A stretch of DNA of 43,097 nucleotides from Aureispira sp964404215 (GCA_964404215.1 CAYOJF010000042.1:1-43097); one strand, 5' to 3'. Positions 8,839 through 17,973 are shown, numbered from the stretch's first letter. Translations and numbers: made by a program. Notes: generated from the letters alone by a model not told the origin.

Positions 8839-9486
8839 ATGTCTATTAAATTACTGATAATTGATAATTACGATTCCTTTACCTACAATCTAGTACAATA
8901 CTGTAGGACCTATCTCCCTTATGGACAAATTGATGTATTTAGGAATGACCAAATTAGTTTGACTGCTATTCAAGCATATGATGCTATTGTACTTTCCCCT
9001 GGCCCTGGATTACCTAAAGAAGCTGGTTTGTTAATAGATATAATAGAGCGATATGCTTCCCAAAAACCAATATTGGGGGTTTGCTTAGGTCATCAAGCTA
9101 TTGCAACGGTCTTTGGTGCGACTCTACATAACCTTACACAGGTTTATCATGGGATAGCGACAACGATAGATCTAGTATATCCTATACATCCTTTGTTTAG
9201 TCATATGAAAGAAAAACCATTAGTAGGACGCTATCACTCGTGGGTAGTTGACAGAGCTGATTTTCCAGAAAATCTGGATATAATAGCCACAGATAAAGCA
9301 GGGCATATTATGGCTCTAAGTCATAAAGAATATCCTGTGATAGGGGTGCAGTTTCATCCAGAATCTATCTTGACACCAGATGGAAAACAAATTATTCAGA
9401 ATTTTTTATCAATAGTCGAACAGAGGCATTATTCAGCATTAGTGAAGGATGAGAGTAGCAATGAAAATGATTCCATAAAACTATGA
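8839..9486 (+). CDS. trpG: Anthranilate synthase component II (glutamine amidotransferase)
   Basis: A 215-residue class I glutamine amidotransferase that releases ammonia from glutamine for TrpE. The family start is clear (IIDNYDSFTYNLVQY), followed by LSPGPGLP, the nucleophile Cys82 in GVCLGHQ and the His173/Glu175 pair in QFHPES. The length fits a stand-alone TrpG; it is not fused to TrpD as in enteric bacteria. About fifteen polar residues after the usual end are an unremarkable tail. The stop overlaps the trpD start (ATGA), which implies translational coupling. In bacteria with a single such subunit it may also serve PabB; no pab genes are in this window. Confidence 0.96.
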   Translation: MSIKLLIIDNYDSFTYNLVQYCRTYLPYGQIDVFRNDQISLTAIQAYDAIVLSPGPGLPKEAGLLIDIIERYASQKPILGVCLGHQAIATVFGATLHNLTQVYHGIATTIDLVYPIHPLFSHMKEKPLVGRYHSWVVDRADFPENLDIIATDKAGHIMALSHKEYPVIGVQFHPESILTPDGKQIIQNFLSIVEQRHYSALVKDESSNENDSIKL

Positions 9487-10490
9487 TTGAGAAAATAACT
9501 ACTATGAAAAATATATTACAGAAACTATTGGCACAGCAGACACTGACAATGTTGGAAGCAGAAGAGACCTTGAGACGGATAGCAGTAGGGGATTTTAACG
9601 ACTATCAATTAGCTGCTTTTATGGCTGTTTTTCAGCTTAGATCTATTACGTTAGATGAATTAAAAGGATTTAGAACGGCTTTATTAGCATTGGCTAGACC
9701 AATAGATTTGGGGGAGATTGATAGTATTGACCTATGCGGAACAGGAGGTGATGGAAAAGATACCTTTAATATCTCAACCTTAGCAGCAGTAGTGGTTGCA
9801 GGAGCGGGATATACAGTGACTAAACATGGTAATTATGGAGTCTCTTCGGTATGTGGATCCTCCAATGTGTTGGAGGCAATGGGGTATCAATTTACGGCAG
9901 ATGAGCAGATATTGAAGCAGCAGCTTGCAAAACATAAAATCTGTTTTTTACATGCCCCCCTTTTTCATCCTGCTATGAAAGCAGTTGCTCCTGTTCGGAA
10001 AGGATTGGGTATCCGAACTTTCTTCAATCTGTTAGGTCCCCTAGTGAACCCACTCCAACCAACAAAACAACTCGTAGGAGTATCTAATCTAAAGACACTT
10101 CGATTGTATCAATATTTATTGCAGGAAACAACACGTGATTTTACCATTGTTCATGCCCTAGATGGATATGATGAAGTATCTCTGACAGGAGATTTTAGAA
10201 TAGTACAACGAGATAAAGAACAACAATGGCAACCAGAGCAGATTAATCAACAACGACAGGACCCAATTAAATTGGCTGGAGGAACAACGGTGAAAGCCGC
10301 TGCTAAAATCTTTGAAACCATATTAGAAGGAGAAGGTTCTGTGGCCCAAAATCAGGTTGTTTGTACGAATGCAGGGTTGGCGATTCAGTTGTTTGAACCT
10401 CAAAAAAAATTGACAGATTGTATTGCCATTGCGGAAGAAACACTATTGAGTCGAAAGGCTTATCATAATTTCAAATTACTATTATCATGA
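9483..10490 (+). CDS. trpD: Anthranilate phosphoribosyltransferase
   Basis: TrpD transfers the phosphoribosyl group of PRPP to anthranilate, the second committed step. The glycine-rich PRPP loop CGTGGDGKDTFNIST (GTGGD at 86-90), KHGNYGVSSVCGSSNVLEAMG and RTFFNLLGPLVNP are all present. The 335 residues match the usual length. The ATGA overlap with trpG selects the ATG at 9483; an in-frame ATG at 9504 begins MKNILQKL, which looks more like the family N-terminus and may be the real start. The gene in turn overlaps trpC by four bases. Confidence 0.96.
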   Translation: MIEKITTMKNILQKLLAQQTLTMLEAEETLRRIAVGDFNDYQLAAFMAVFQLRSITLDELKGFRTALLALARPIDLGEIDSIDLCGTGGDGKDTFNISTLAAVVVAGAGYTVTKHGNYGVSSVCGSSNVLEAMGYQFTADEQILKQQLAKHKICFLHAPLFHPAMKAVAPVRKGLGIRTFFNLLGPLVNPLQPTKQLVGVSNLKTLRLYQYLLQETTRDFTIVHALDGYDEVSLTGDFRIVQRDKEQQWQPEQINQQRQDPIKLAGGTTVKAAAKIFETILEGEGSVAQNQVVCTNAGLAIQLFEPQKKLTDCIAIAEETLLSRKAYHNFKLLLS

Positions 10491-11290
10491 ATACCATTTT
10501 AGACGAAATAGTAGCTTACAAGAGAAAGGAAATTGCTAATCGGAAAAGCTTAACACCAACGAAGTTATTAGAGCAGAGCATTTATTTTGATACCCCAGTT
10601 GTTTCTTTAGTTGATTTTCTAAATCGATCAGACAAGGAGGGGATTATAGCTGAATTTAAAAGACAATCTCCTTCCAAAGGGGCTATTAATTCTTATGCTG
10701 ATGTGGAAACAGTATCTATTGGTTATATGCAGGCTGGAGCTGCTGCTTTATCCATATTGACGGATACACACTTTTTTGGTGGTAAAAATGAAGATTTGAC
10801 AGTAGCAAGAAAGTACAATTATGCTCCTATTCTGAATAAAAACTTTGTTATAGATGAATACCAAATTATCGAAGCCAAATCTATTGGGGCAGATGCCGTT
10901 TTGCTTATAGCAGAGTGTTTGACAAAGAAAGAAGTCAATCAGCTGTCTAGTTTGGCAAAGAGTATAGGACTAGAGGTGCTTCTGGAACTGCATACCGCAG
11001 ATCAGTTAGATAAAATTGATGCTCCTATTGATTTGGTGGGGGTAAATAATCGAAATTTGAAAACTTTTGAAGTGGATATAGAACAGTCGCTAGCCATAGC
11101 AGAAAAAATTCCAACCTCATTGACCAAAGTAGCAGAGAGTGGGATCCGAAAACCTTCTACGATTATCCAAATGCGGCAATCTGGATTTAAAGGCTTTTTG
11201 ATTGGGGAACTTTTTATGCAAGAAGCCCGCCCCGAGGAAGCTTGTCTGCGATTTATACAACAGCTAAAAAAACTTCGTCAACATGCTTAA
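10487..11290 (+). CDS. trpC: Indole-3-glycerol-phosphate synthase
   Basis: A 267-residue TIM-barrel enzyme that closes the indole ring, converting CdRP to indole-3-glycerol phosphate with loss of CO2. The signature EFKRQSPSKG is at residues 56-65 (Glu56, Lys58), followed by LTDTHFFGG, NKNFVIDEYQI, GVNNRNLKTFEVD and ESGI, in the order expected for TrpC. It is a single-function enzyme, not the TrpC-TrpF fusion of Escherichia coli; TrpF is the next gene, overlapping by eight bases. Confidence 0.97.
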   Translation: MNTILDEIVAYKRKEIANRKSLTPTKLLEQSIYFDTPVVSLVDFLNRSDKEGIIAEFKRQSPSKGAINSYADVETVSIGYMQAGAAALSILTDTHFFGGKNEDLTVARKYNYAPILNKNFVIDEYQIIEAKSIGADAVLLIAECLTKKEVNQLSSLAKSIGLEVLLELHTADQLDKIDAPIDLVGVNNRNLKTFEVDIEQSLAIAEKIPTSLTKVAESGIRKPSTIIQMRQSGFKGFLIGELFMQEARPEEACLRFIQQLKKLRQHA

Positions 11291-11903
11291 ACTGAAAGTA
11301 TGTGGTATGAGATCTACAGAAAATATTAGAAATATAATAGAGCTTCCAATAGGGTACCTAGGGTATATTTTTTATGAAAAATCTGCTCGATATGTGGCTC
11401 ACGTTCCACTCCTAACACTACCGAAACAGATTCAAAAAGTAGGTGTTTTTGTCAATTCAGGGATAGTAGAGATTGTAGACAAAGTCAAGCGATTTGATTT
11501 GCAGGCAGTACAGTTGCATGGAGATGAGACTATTAATGAATGTACTCAACTGAAGCAACGATTACCGAAGATCAAACTAATTAAGGCATTTGGGATATAC
11601 AATGATTTTGATTGGGATCAATTAATGGATTACGAAGGGATTGTTGATTTTTTTCTCTTTGATACCAAAGGGAAGAGAAGAGGTGGTAATGGGGTGAAAT
11701 TTGATTGGGAAATATTGAATTTATATAGCTTAGAAACTCCTTTTTGGTTGAGTGGAGGAATTAGTCTAGAAGACATTGTTACCGTCAAAAAACTGGCATT
11801 TGAACAACTTTATGGGGTTGATGTCAATAGTCAATTTGAAGATCAGCCTGGATTAAAAAATGTAGAAAAGATAAAAGCATTAACAAATGAATTATACCAT
11901 TGA
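11283..11903 (+). CDS. trpF: Phosphoribosylanthranilate isomerase
   Basis: A 206-residue TIM barrel that isomerises phosphoribosylanthranilate to CdRP, the step before TrpC. The family opening KVCGMRS has the catalytic Cys7, the general acid Asp127 lies in FLFDTKGKRRGGNG, and the phosphate-binding end has WLSGGIS. The gene overlaps trpC by 8 bases and trpB by 17, so translation of all three is probably coupled. Order C-F here differs from the reaction order F-C, as in many operons. Confidence 0.96.
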   Translation: MLKLKVCGMRSTENIRNIIELPIGYLGYIFYEKSARYVAHVPLLTLPKQIQKVGVFVNSGIVEIVDKVKRFDLQAVQLHGDETINECTQLKQRLPKIKLIKAFGIYNDFDWDQLMDYEGIVDFFLFDTKGKRRGGNGVKFDWEILNLYSLETPFWLSGGISLEDIVTVKKLAFEQLYGVDVNSQFEDQPGLKNVEKIKALTNELYH

Positions 11904-13071
11904 TGAACGAGGTTATTATGGCGAATTTGGAGGGGCATTTATTCCTGAAATGCTTTACCCTAATATCGCTCAATTACAGAAGTGTTACTTGGACTTGATC
12001 AATAAACCAACGTTTCAGAAAGCATTAAGAGGATTATTGAAAGATTATGTGGGAAGACCCACTCCTTTATATTATGCTACACGATTGAGTGAAAAATATA
12101 AAACGCATATTTACCTCAAACGAGAAGATCTATGCCATACAGGAGCTCATAAAATTAACAATACAATTGGTCAAATTTTATTGGCAAAAGAATTGGGCAA
12201 AACAAGAATTATAGCAGAGACAGGAGCTGGTCAGCACGGTGTAGCCACTGCGACAGTATGTGCTCTAATGGGAGTTGAATGCGTTGTGTACATGGGAGCA
12301 GTAGATATTGAACGTCAAGCTCCTAATGTAGCTAGAATGCGTATGCTAGGAGCTACTGTGGTACCTGCCAAAAGTGGTAGCCAGACACTAAAAGATGCAA
12401 CCAATGAAGCTATTCGAGATTGGATTAGTCATCCAGCTGATACCCATTATATTATTGGGTCGGTGGTAGGTCCACATCCTTATCCAGATATGGTTACTCA
12501 GTTTCAATCGGTCATTAGCAAAGAAATAAAAGAGCAACTTCAGACAAAAACAGGAAATGCTAACCCAACCCGAATTATAGCTTGTGTAGGAGGAGGAAGT
12601 AATGCCGCAGGAGCCTTTTTTCACTATCTGGATAATACGGAAGTAGAGCTCATATCAGTAGAAGCGGCAGGAGAAGGATTAGATTCAGGGAAATCAGCCG
12701 CCACTAGTGTATTAGGTACCAAAGGTATTATTCATGCAAGCCAAACTTTACTCATGCAGACCACAGATGGACAGATAGTGGAACCCCATTCGATATCGGC
12801 AGGACTAGATTATCCAGGAATTGGACCTTTACATGCTCATTTGATTTCTACTAAGCGAGCGAATGCCATCGCAATAACCGATCAAGAAGCCCTGAGTGCT
12901 GCACTAGAATTGACACGGCTAGAAGGCATTATTCCAGCATTAGAAACGGCTCACGCTTTAGCGGCATTGGATTGCATTGCTTTTTCTCCCAATGAGGTGA
13001 CTGTGCTGAATCTTTCTGGGAGAGGAGATAAGGATTTAGAAATGTATATGAAATACTTAGACGATGAATAA
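11887..13071 (+). CDS. trpB: Tryptophan synthase beta chain
   Basis: A 394-residue PLP enzyme that condenses indole with serine to give tryptophan. The PLP lysine is Lys89 in HTGAHKINN; GAGQHGVATA, the phosphate-cup motif GGGSNAAG and a C-terminal NLSGRGDKD are present. The N-terminal DERGYYGEFGGAFIPE is that of the classical TrpB1 type that works in the alpha2beta2 complex, not of the TrpB2 salvage type. The start lies inside trpF (17-base overlap); the stop overlaps trpA by eight bases, which fits equal production of both subunits. Confidence 0.98.
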   Translation: MNYTIDERGYYGEFGGAFIPEMLYPNIAQLQKCYLDLINKPTFQKALRGLLKDYVGRPTPLYYATRLSEKYKTHIYLKREDLCHTGAHKINNTIGQILLAKELGKTRIIAETGAGQHGVATATVCALMGVECVVYMGAVDIERQAPNVARMRMLGATVVPAKSGSQTLKDATNEAIRDWISHPADTHYIIGSVVGPHPYPDMVTQFQSVISKEIKEQLQTKTGNANPTRIIACVGGGSNAAGAFFHYLDNTEVELISVEAAGEGLDSGKSAATSVLGTKGIIHASQTLLMQTTDGQIVEPHSISAGLDYPGIGPLHAHLISTKRANAIAITDQEALSAALELTRLEGIIPALETAHALAALDCIAFSPNEVTVLNLSGRGDKDLEMYMKYLDDE

Positions 13072-13843
13072 AATACAACAATTATTTGAACGAAAGCCAA
13101 AGGATATTCTCAATATTTATGTGACGGCGGGTTATCCTCAGATTGATTCTACGATTCCAATGTTGGAAACATTAGCGATGTCAGGAGTGGATTTGATAGA
13201 AATCGGAATGCCTTACTCGGATCCTTTGGCAGATGGGCATACGATTCAGCAGAGCAGTCAGGTTGCTCTAGCTAATGGTATGAGTATAGAGGTATTGCTA
13301 CAGCAATTAAATGAAATGGAGTCTCCCATAGAGGTGCCTATTATCCTGATGGGATATTTGAACCCTGTATTGCAATATGGAATCGAATCTTTTTTGGCAG
13401 AATGTCAAGCAGTAGGAGTGAGTGGTTTGATTTTACCAGACTTGCCATTGTGGGAATATCAGCAATATTACCAGAAGTTATTTGAACACTATGAAATCAG
13501 TAATATATTTTTGATAACAGCTCAGACTTCTGAAGATCGAATTCGTCTTATTGATGATATCAGTAATAGTTTTATCTATGTTGTTTCTACCGCTACTACT
13601 ACTGGTGGGAATGTGGGGTTTGGACAAGACCATATAGATTATTTTACTCGTATTGAAGAGATGAAATTAAAGAATCCGACTTTGATAGGTTTTGGTATTA
13701 GTAATCAAAAAACGTATCAGACAGCTTGTAAGTATAGTAATGGAGCTATCGTTGGTAGTGCATTTATTCGAATGCTAAATAAAAATCCAGGAACAGAGGC
13801 TATTGTTTCATTTGTCAAGCAGTTACGATTACGCCCCGATTAA
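13064..13843 (+). CDS. trpA: Tryptophan synthase alpha chain
   Basis: A 259-residue TIM barrel that cleaves indole-3-glycerol phosphate and channels indole to TrpB. Catalytic Glu46 (DLIEIGMPYSDP) and Asp57 (LADG) are in place, as are the LMGYLNP and LPDLP motifs; the phosphate-binding part ends with GFGISNQ and GAIVGSAFI. It is the last trp gene proper. The following 73 bases contain only a 5-bp inverted repeat, not a convincing terminator, so transcription probably continues into the DAHP synthase gene. Confidence 0.97.
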   Translation: MNKIQQLFERKPKDILNIYVTAGYPQIDSTIPMLETLAMSGVDLIEIGMPYSDPLADGHTIQQSSQVALANGMSIEVLLQQLNEMESPIEVPIILMGYLNPVLQYGIESFLAECQAVGVSGLILPDLPLWEYQQYYQKLFEHYEISNIFLITAQTSEDRIRLIDDISNSFIYVVSTATTTGGNVGFGQDHIDYFTRIEEMKLKNPTLIGFGISNQKTYQTACKYSNGAIVGSAFIRMLNKNPGTEAIVSFVKQLRLRPD

Positions 13844-13916
13844 ATCCATTCAAGACCAATTAATCAAGGTCTAATTTTAAAATAGATGCTAAACAACTTT
13901 AAAAAATAACCATCGC

Positions 13917-14930
13917 ATGATCATTCAATTAGATAAGAATATCTCAACTAGAGATCAAGCCAATCTACAGCAAAAACTAGTAGACAAAAATTATAAATAT
14001 AATTATATCCAAACTCAATTTCAGCAATATCTAGTAGCGATTGGTAAACAGGAATTGGATATTCGGAGTATAGGTAAGATGAAAGGGGTAAATGATATTC
14101 ATCAAGTAAGTGATTCCTATAAACTTGTTTCTAAAAAATGGAAAGTAGATCGAACTATTATTGATTTGGGAGATGGGATACAAATAGGAGATGGCCATTT
14201 TCAGACAATGGCTGGTCCTTGCTCTATCGAAAATGAAGCCCAAATCGAAGCAACTGTACAACATTTAGTAAACAATGGTGTTCGGATTATGAGAGGAGGA
14301 GTTTACAAACCTCGTAGTTCACCTTATTCATTCAGAGGTTTAGGAATAGAAGGTTTGAAATTGTTTTATGAAATTTGTCGAGCCAATCAAATCCGAATCA
14401 TTACAGAAGTTATGCAGGTCTCGCAAATAGAGCCCATGTTAGACTATGTTGATATTTTTCAGGTAGGAGCTAGAAATGCTCAAAATTTTAATCTACTGGA
14501 TGAACTAGGAAAAATAGATAAACCAGTATTGCTCAAAAGAGGAATATCAGGTTCTATTGAAGAGCTGCTACAAGCCGCAGAGTATGTTTTTTCGAACGGG
14601 AATGAGAAAATTTTGTTATGTGAAAGAGGAATTCGTTCTTTCGAAAATAGTTATAGAAATACATTGGATCTGAATGCTATTCCTATTCTGAAACAAAAGT
14701 CTCACTTACCAGTAATTGTAGATCCGTCCCATGGCATTGGGATTAGAGCTCATGTTCCATCCATGGCTTTAGCGGGGATCATGGCTGGAGCAGATGGGTT
14801 ATTAGTTGAAGTACACGAAAGACCAGAAGAAGCTTTCTCAGATGGACAACAAACACTTTCATTTATGGAAGCAGAACGGTTATATACAAAAATAAATAAG
14901 ACCTTAAATTTAAGAAACGCCTTGGAATAA
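13917..14930 (+). CDS. aroF: 3-deoxy-7-phosphoheptulonate (DAHP) synthase, type I-beta
   Basis: A 337-residue enzyme that condenses phosphoenolpyruvate and erythrose 4-phosphate in the first step of the shikimate pathway. An N-terminal domain of about 75 residues precedes the barrel, as in the ferredoxin-like regulatory domain of the Thermotoga-type I-beta enzymes, where it mediates feedback by aromatic amino acids. The catalytic barrel has GPCSIEN with metal-binding Cys102, GGVYKPRSSPYSFRGLG, QVGARNAQNFNLL, LLKRG and DPSHGIG. Its place behind trpA suggests that supply of chorismate is raised together with the Trp enzymes. It abuts aroA (TAATG), so the two are translated together. The symbol is chosen by family; the paralogue naming in this organism is unknown. 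Confidence 0.94.
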   Translation: MIIQLDKNISTRDQANLQQKLVDKNYKYNYIQTQFQQYLVAIGKQELDIRSIGKMKGVNDIHQVSDSYKLVSKKWKVDRTIIDLGDGIQIGDGHFQTMAGPCSIENEAQIEATVQHLVNNGVRIMRGGVYKPRSSPYSFRGLGIEGLKLFYEICRANQIRIITEVMQVSQIEPMLDYVDIFQVGARNAQNFNLLDELGKIDKPVLLKRGISGSIEELLQAAEYVFSNGNEKILLCERGIRSFENSYRNTLDLNAIPILKQKSHLPVIVDPSHGIGIRAHVPSMALAGIMAGADGLLVEVHERPEEAFSDGQQTLSFMEAERLYTKINKTLNLRNALE

Positions 14931-16141
14931 TGAATGAAACAGAATACACTATAAAGGGAGAAATAACATTAAATGGTTCTAAAAGTATTAGCAATAGAGC
15001 ATTGATCATACAAGCCATTTCTAATCTTGATTTTGAAATCAGTGCTTTATCAAATGCAAGAGATACGGTAACACTCGAACGACTATTGAATCAAGATGAA
15101 GATATTGTTGATGTAGGAGATGCAGGAACGGTTTGCCGATTTATGACCGCTTATTTGGCGACGCAACCAGAGCGAAAGGTATTAATGGGAACTAAGCGTA
15201 TGTGTGAACGTCCTATTGGTGTATTGGTAAATGCCCTCAATGCCTTAGGGGCTAATATTCAGTATGTTGGCAAAGAGGGTTTTCCTCCTATTAAGTTCAA
15301 CGTGGAACCTGGAGCGACCCAAGGAGGAAAGGTTTATATCAGTGCTAATGTCAGTAGTCAGTTTATTTCTGCTTTATTGATGATTGCTCCTGCATTAGAG
15401 AATGGAATTGAATTACATTTAGAAGGTAAAATTGTTTCTCGACCATATATCCAAATGACCCTCAATCTCATGGAAGAATTTGGGATTTTGGCAGTATGGC
15501 ATGGCAATATGATTAAGGTACCTCAACAGACTTATCAGCCCAGTGATTTTGTAGTAGAGGCGGATTGGTCAGCAGCTTCTTATTATTACAGTTTAGCGGC
15601 CTTATCAGATAGTGCTCATATCCAATTGAATGGTTTGTACCCCAATTCTGTACAAGGAGATGCTGTTATTGTAGATATTATGAAACAGTTTGGAGTACAA
15701 ACGACTTTTAATGAAAAGGGAATCTTGATTACGAAAGAAAAACCAACAAAACTAGAGGCTTTCGTCTATGATTTTACGGATTGCCCCGATATTGCACAAA
15801 CTTTTATGGCGGTTTGTGCAGGGCTTAATATTCCTGCTAAATTGACAGGGTTAGAAACGTTAGCAATCAAAGAAACCGACCGTTTGGCAGCTCCTAAAGC
15901 GGAACTAGAAGAACTTGGATGTCATATCCGAACGACAGCAGATTCATTCTTAATCAAAAAAGGAATTGATAAACGAAAAAAGAAAGCTACTATAGAAACC
16001 TATCATGACCATCGTATGGCGATGTCTTTTGCCCCACTCAAGGTCTTAATTCCTCAGCTAAAGATTCATAAGCCAGAGGTAGTCCAAAAATCTTATCCTG
16101 ATTTCTGGAAAGATATGGAACAAATTGGGTTGGTTTTTTAG
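14930..16141 (+). CDS. aroA: 3-phosphoshikimate 1-carboxyvinyltransferase (EPSP synthase)
   Basis: A 403-residue EPSP synthase that adds the enolpyruvyl group of PEP to shikimate 3-phosphate, one step before chorismate. The substrate-binding LNGSKSISNRALI has Lys18, Ser19 and Arg23; GDAGTVCRFM (63-72) corresponds to the glyphosate-site loop, and ERPIG, the Asp in DCPDIAQTF and KETDR complete the active site. The loop starts with Asp where Escherichia coli has Asn (NAGT), and the protein is slightly shorter than the 427-residue enterobacterial enzyme. The start overlaps the aroF stop by one base. A strong terminator follows, closing the trp-aro operon. Confidence 0.94.
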   Translation: MNETEYTIKGEITLNGSKSISNRALIIQAISNLDFEISALSNARDTVTLERLLNQDEDIVDVGDAGTVCRFMTAYLATQPERKVLMGTKRMCERPIGVLVNALNALGANIQYVGKEGFPPIKFNVEPGATQGGKVYISANVSSQFISALLMIAPALENGIELHLEGKIVSRPYIQMTLNLMEEFGILAVWHGNMIKVPQQTYQPSDFVVEADWSAASYYYSLAALSDSAHIQLNGLYPNSVQGDAVIVDIMKQFGVQTTFNEKGILITKEKPTKLEAFVYDFTDCPDIAQTFMAVCAGLNIPAKLTGLETLAIKETDRLAAPKAELEELGCHIRTTADSFLIKKGIDKRKKKATIETYHDHRMAMSFAPLKVLIPQLKIHKPEVVQKSYPDFWKDMEQIGLVF

Positions 16142-16189
16142 CGTATTGAATTTATAGATTACATATCACAAACTTTAATGATTCATTGG

Positions 16190-16231
16190 GTCCCTAAAAT
16201 AAGAGATACAGCTTTTTTTAGGGGCTTTTTT
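16190..16231 (+). terminator. Terminator of the trp-aro operon
   Basis: A 10-bp stem (16190-16199 with 16216-16225, one G-U pair) is followed by six T residues (16226-16231). The T run overlaps the stop codon of the convergent gene that ends at 16230. Confidence 0.8.
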
Positions 16232-16745
16232 ATTGCATCAGGTTGTATTGGATGGATCCTCCATAGACAATCCAGCCTTTATTGAGGTTAAATTTCTTTT
16301 TCTTGGTAATCAGAATCAATCCAGTTATAGTAGCTGCGATAGCGGTAGTACCCATGATAATAGCTGTAGGAGGGAAAGAAACAAAAATAGCTGTAATGAC
16401 AAGTCCTGACACTCCAAATCCAAGAGATAGACCTCCTAGTGTTTGTTCTTGACTGTATACTTTACCCGCGATCATAGCACAATCACCAAAAGCAACTTTC
16501 TGGTCACCTACCATCATGTAGCCATCTTGTATTTCTTTGAGTAAGCCTTTCTGTACTTTTTTGGAGTCATTTAGACGATACTTGATAAATGCCCCTTCGT
16601 TGACAATTTTCTTTTTTCCTTTTTCTTCGTGATCAAAAATAAGAACACGGATAATTTTTGTGTCATCTGTAATGTTTTGTGCCAGAGAAGTCTGTGCAAT
16701 AGCTAAAAAACTAATTAAAAATAGTGTGATGGAGGGTAAGTGCAT
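16230..16745 (-). CDS. Small exported or membrane protein of unknown function
   Basis: A 171-residue protein with an N-terminal signal peptide (cut probably after SLAQ, residue 23). Residues about 30-90 are soluble; two adjacent hydrophobic stretches (LGFGVSGLVITAIFVSFPP and AIIMGTTAIAATITGLILI) form a likely helical hairpin, followed by a basic KKKKFNLNKGW. I do not recognise a family and no catalytic motif is visible. It faces away from the GHMP kinase gene across a 206-base gap that contains a strong inverted repeat, and its end meets the terminator of the trp-aro operon. Confidence 0.75.
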   Translation of the reverse strand: MHLPSITLFLISFLAIAQTSLAQNITDDTKIIRVLIFDHEEKGKKKIVNEGAFIKYRLNDSKKVQKGLLKEIQDGYMMVGDQKVAFGDCAMIAGKVYSQEQTLGGLSLGFGVSGLVITAIFVSFPPTAIIMGTTAIAATITGLILITKKKKFNLNKGWIVYGGSIQYNLMQ

Positions 16746-16829
16746 AGCAATGAATTATAGTATTTATGAATATAAGTTGCATTATCAAAACTCAATTATT
16801 ATATTTACAGTATAGGTTCTTTGTGATTT

Positions 16830-16892
16830 TTTTCGCAAAAAGGAGTCTATAGCCTAGTTTTTGCGAAAAGTAGACTAGTGTCAGTCTTTTTT
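16830..16892 (+). promoter_or_regulatory. Structured leader upstream of the GHMP kinase gene
   Basis: A perfect 12-bp inverted repeat (TTTTCGCAAAAA at 16830-16841 with 16858-16869) encloses a 16-nt loop. It is followed by a second small hairpin, AGACT 16872-16876 with AGTCT 16883-16887, which runs into six T residues and so resembles a weak terminator. The loop sequence AGTCTA (16844-16849) is complementary to TAGACT (16871-16876), so pairing of the loop would compete with the second hairpin. Function is inferred from the structure only; it could instead be a protein-binding operator between divergent genes. Confidence 0.4.
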
Positions 16893-16951
16893 ATTTCATT
16901 TCAAAACGATTTCAGCGATACGCAAAGAATCTGCTTCAAAATATTAAAATT

Positions 16952-17968
16952 ATGAGTTTTTCAATGCACACGAACGGTAAATTACTCCTTACAGGAGAAT
17001 ATTTTGTAACAGATGGTGCTGTTGCTTTGGCTTTACCTACCAAGTTAGGACAACAATTAGAGGTGGAAGAACAAGAGGAGGAAGGACTTACTTGGCAGAG
17101 TTTAGATGAAAATGGAGAATGTTGGTTTGAATGTCATTTTTCACTACCTCGTTTAGCCATCAAAAAAACAAAAGGGGAAGCAGATAAGGCTAAAGTTGCT
17201 CAGCAATTACAGCACATTTTGCGTCAAGCAAAAAAGCAAAACCCATCTTTCTTGAAAGGTGAAAAAGCACTAAAGGCTACAACAAAACTCGATTTTGACC
17301 GCCAATGGGGACTAGGAACTAGTTCTACTCTGGTTACCATGATTGCCGAATGGGCTCAAATAGATCCTTTCGTTTTATTAGAAGAAACCTTTGGTGGATC
17401 TGGTTATGATATCGTAGCGGCAAAGGCAGAAGGGCCTGTTCTTTTCCAAAAATTCAATGAACAAAATCGATGGGACAAAGCATCTTTTGACCCCGTTTTC
17501 AAAGATAACTTATACTTTGTGTATTTAGGCAAAAAGCAAAACTCACGTGAAGCAATGGTTTACTACTCAGTAACACCAGAAGAGGAACGCTGCCAGTCTT
17601 TGGGACGTATCACACAGATAACACATGATATTGCTCGCAATGCTGTTTTGGCAAGTCAGGAATCTTTCCAGCCATTGAGTAGTATGACCCAAAATACACC
17701 GAGTAGTGGGGAATACGAAGATGAGCTTAAAGCATTTGAGGCTCTAATAGCAGAGCATGAAGATTTAGTACAAGAGGTGATACAACAACCACGAGCCAAA
17801 ACAACTTATTTTGCAGACTATTGGGGCGAAATCAAGTCACTTGGTGGCTGGGGAGGTGATTTTGTATTGGCTACTAGTACCAAAACAGAAGAAGAAACGA
17901 AGGCTTATTTTAATGAAAAAGGATATGAAACTGTATTGGCTTATAGTGAGTTGATTAAGGAATATTAG
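16952..17968 (+). CDS. GYDIA-family GHMP kinase
   Basis: A 338-residue GHMP-fold small-molecule kinase. The ATP loop is QWGLGTSST (about residues 118-126) and the eponymous family motif reads GGSGYDIVA (149-156). The N-terminal GKLLLTGEYFVTDGAVALALP is typical of mevalonate/phosphomevalonate-type kinases, and in Bacteroidota these proteins are usually seen as part of, or related to, the mevalonate pathway for isoprenoids. No other mevalonate gene is present here, so the substrate is not established. The DM13-like T9SS gene begins five bases after the stop, which looks like an operon. Confidence 0.85.
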   Translation: MSFSMHTNGKLLLTGEYFVTDGAVALALPTKLGQQLEVEEQEEEGLTWQSLDENGECWFECHFSLPRLAIKKTKGEADKAKVAQQLQHILRQAKKQNPSFLKGEKALKATTKLDFDRQWGLGTSSTLVTMIAEWAQIDPFVLLEETFGGSGYDIVAAKAEGPVLFQKFNEQNRWDKASFDPVFKDNLYFVYLGKKQNSREAMVYYSVTPEEERCQSLGRITQITHDIARNAVLASQESFQPLSSMTQNTPSSGEYEDELKAFEALIAEHEDLVQEVIQQPRAKTTYFADYWGEIKSLGGWGGDFVLATSTKTEEETKAYFNEKGYETVLAYSELIKEY

Positions 17969-17973
17969 AACTA

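Noticed and set aside
13853..13872. Hairpin AGACC/GGTCT between trpA and aroF as a terminator
   Set aside because: The stem has only 5 bp with a 10-nt loop and no clear T run.
16830..16876. H-type pseudoknot upstream of the GHMP kinase (loop 16844-16849 with 16871-16876)
   Set aside because: Only one base would have to span the whole 12-bp first stem, which is not possible unless that stem opens; kept only as a competing pairing.
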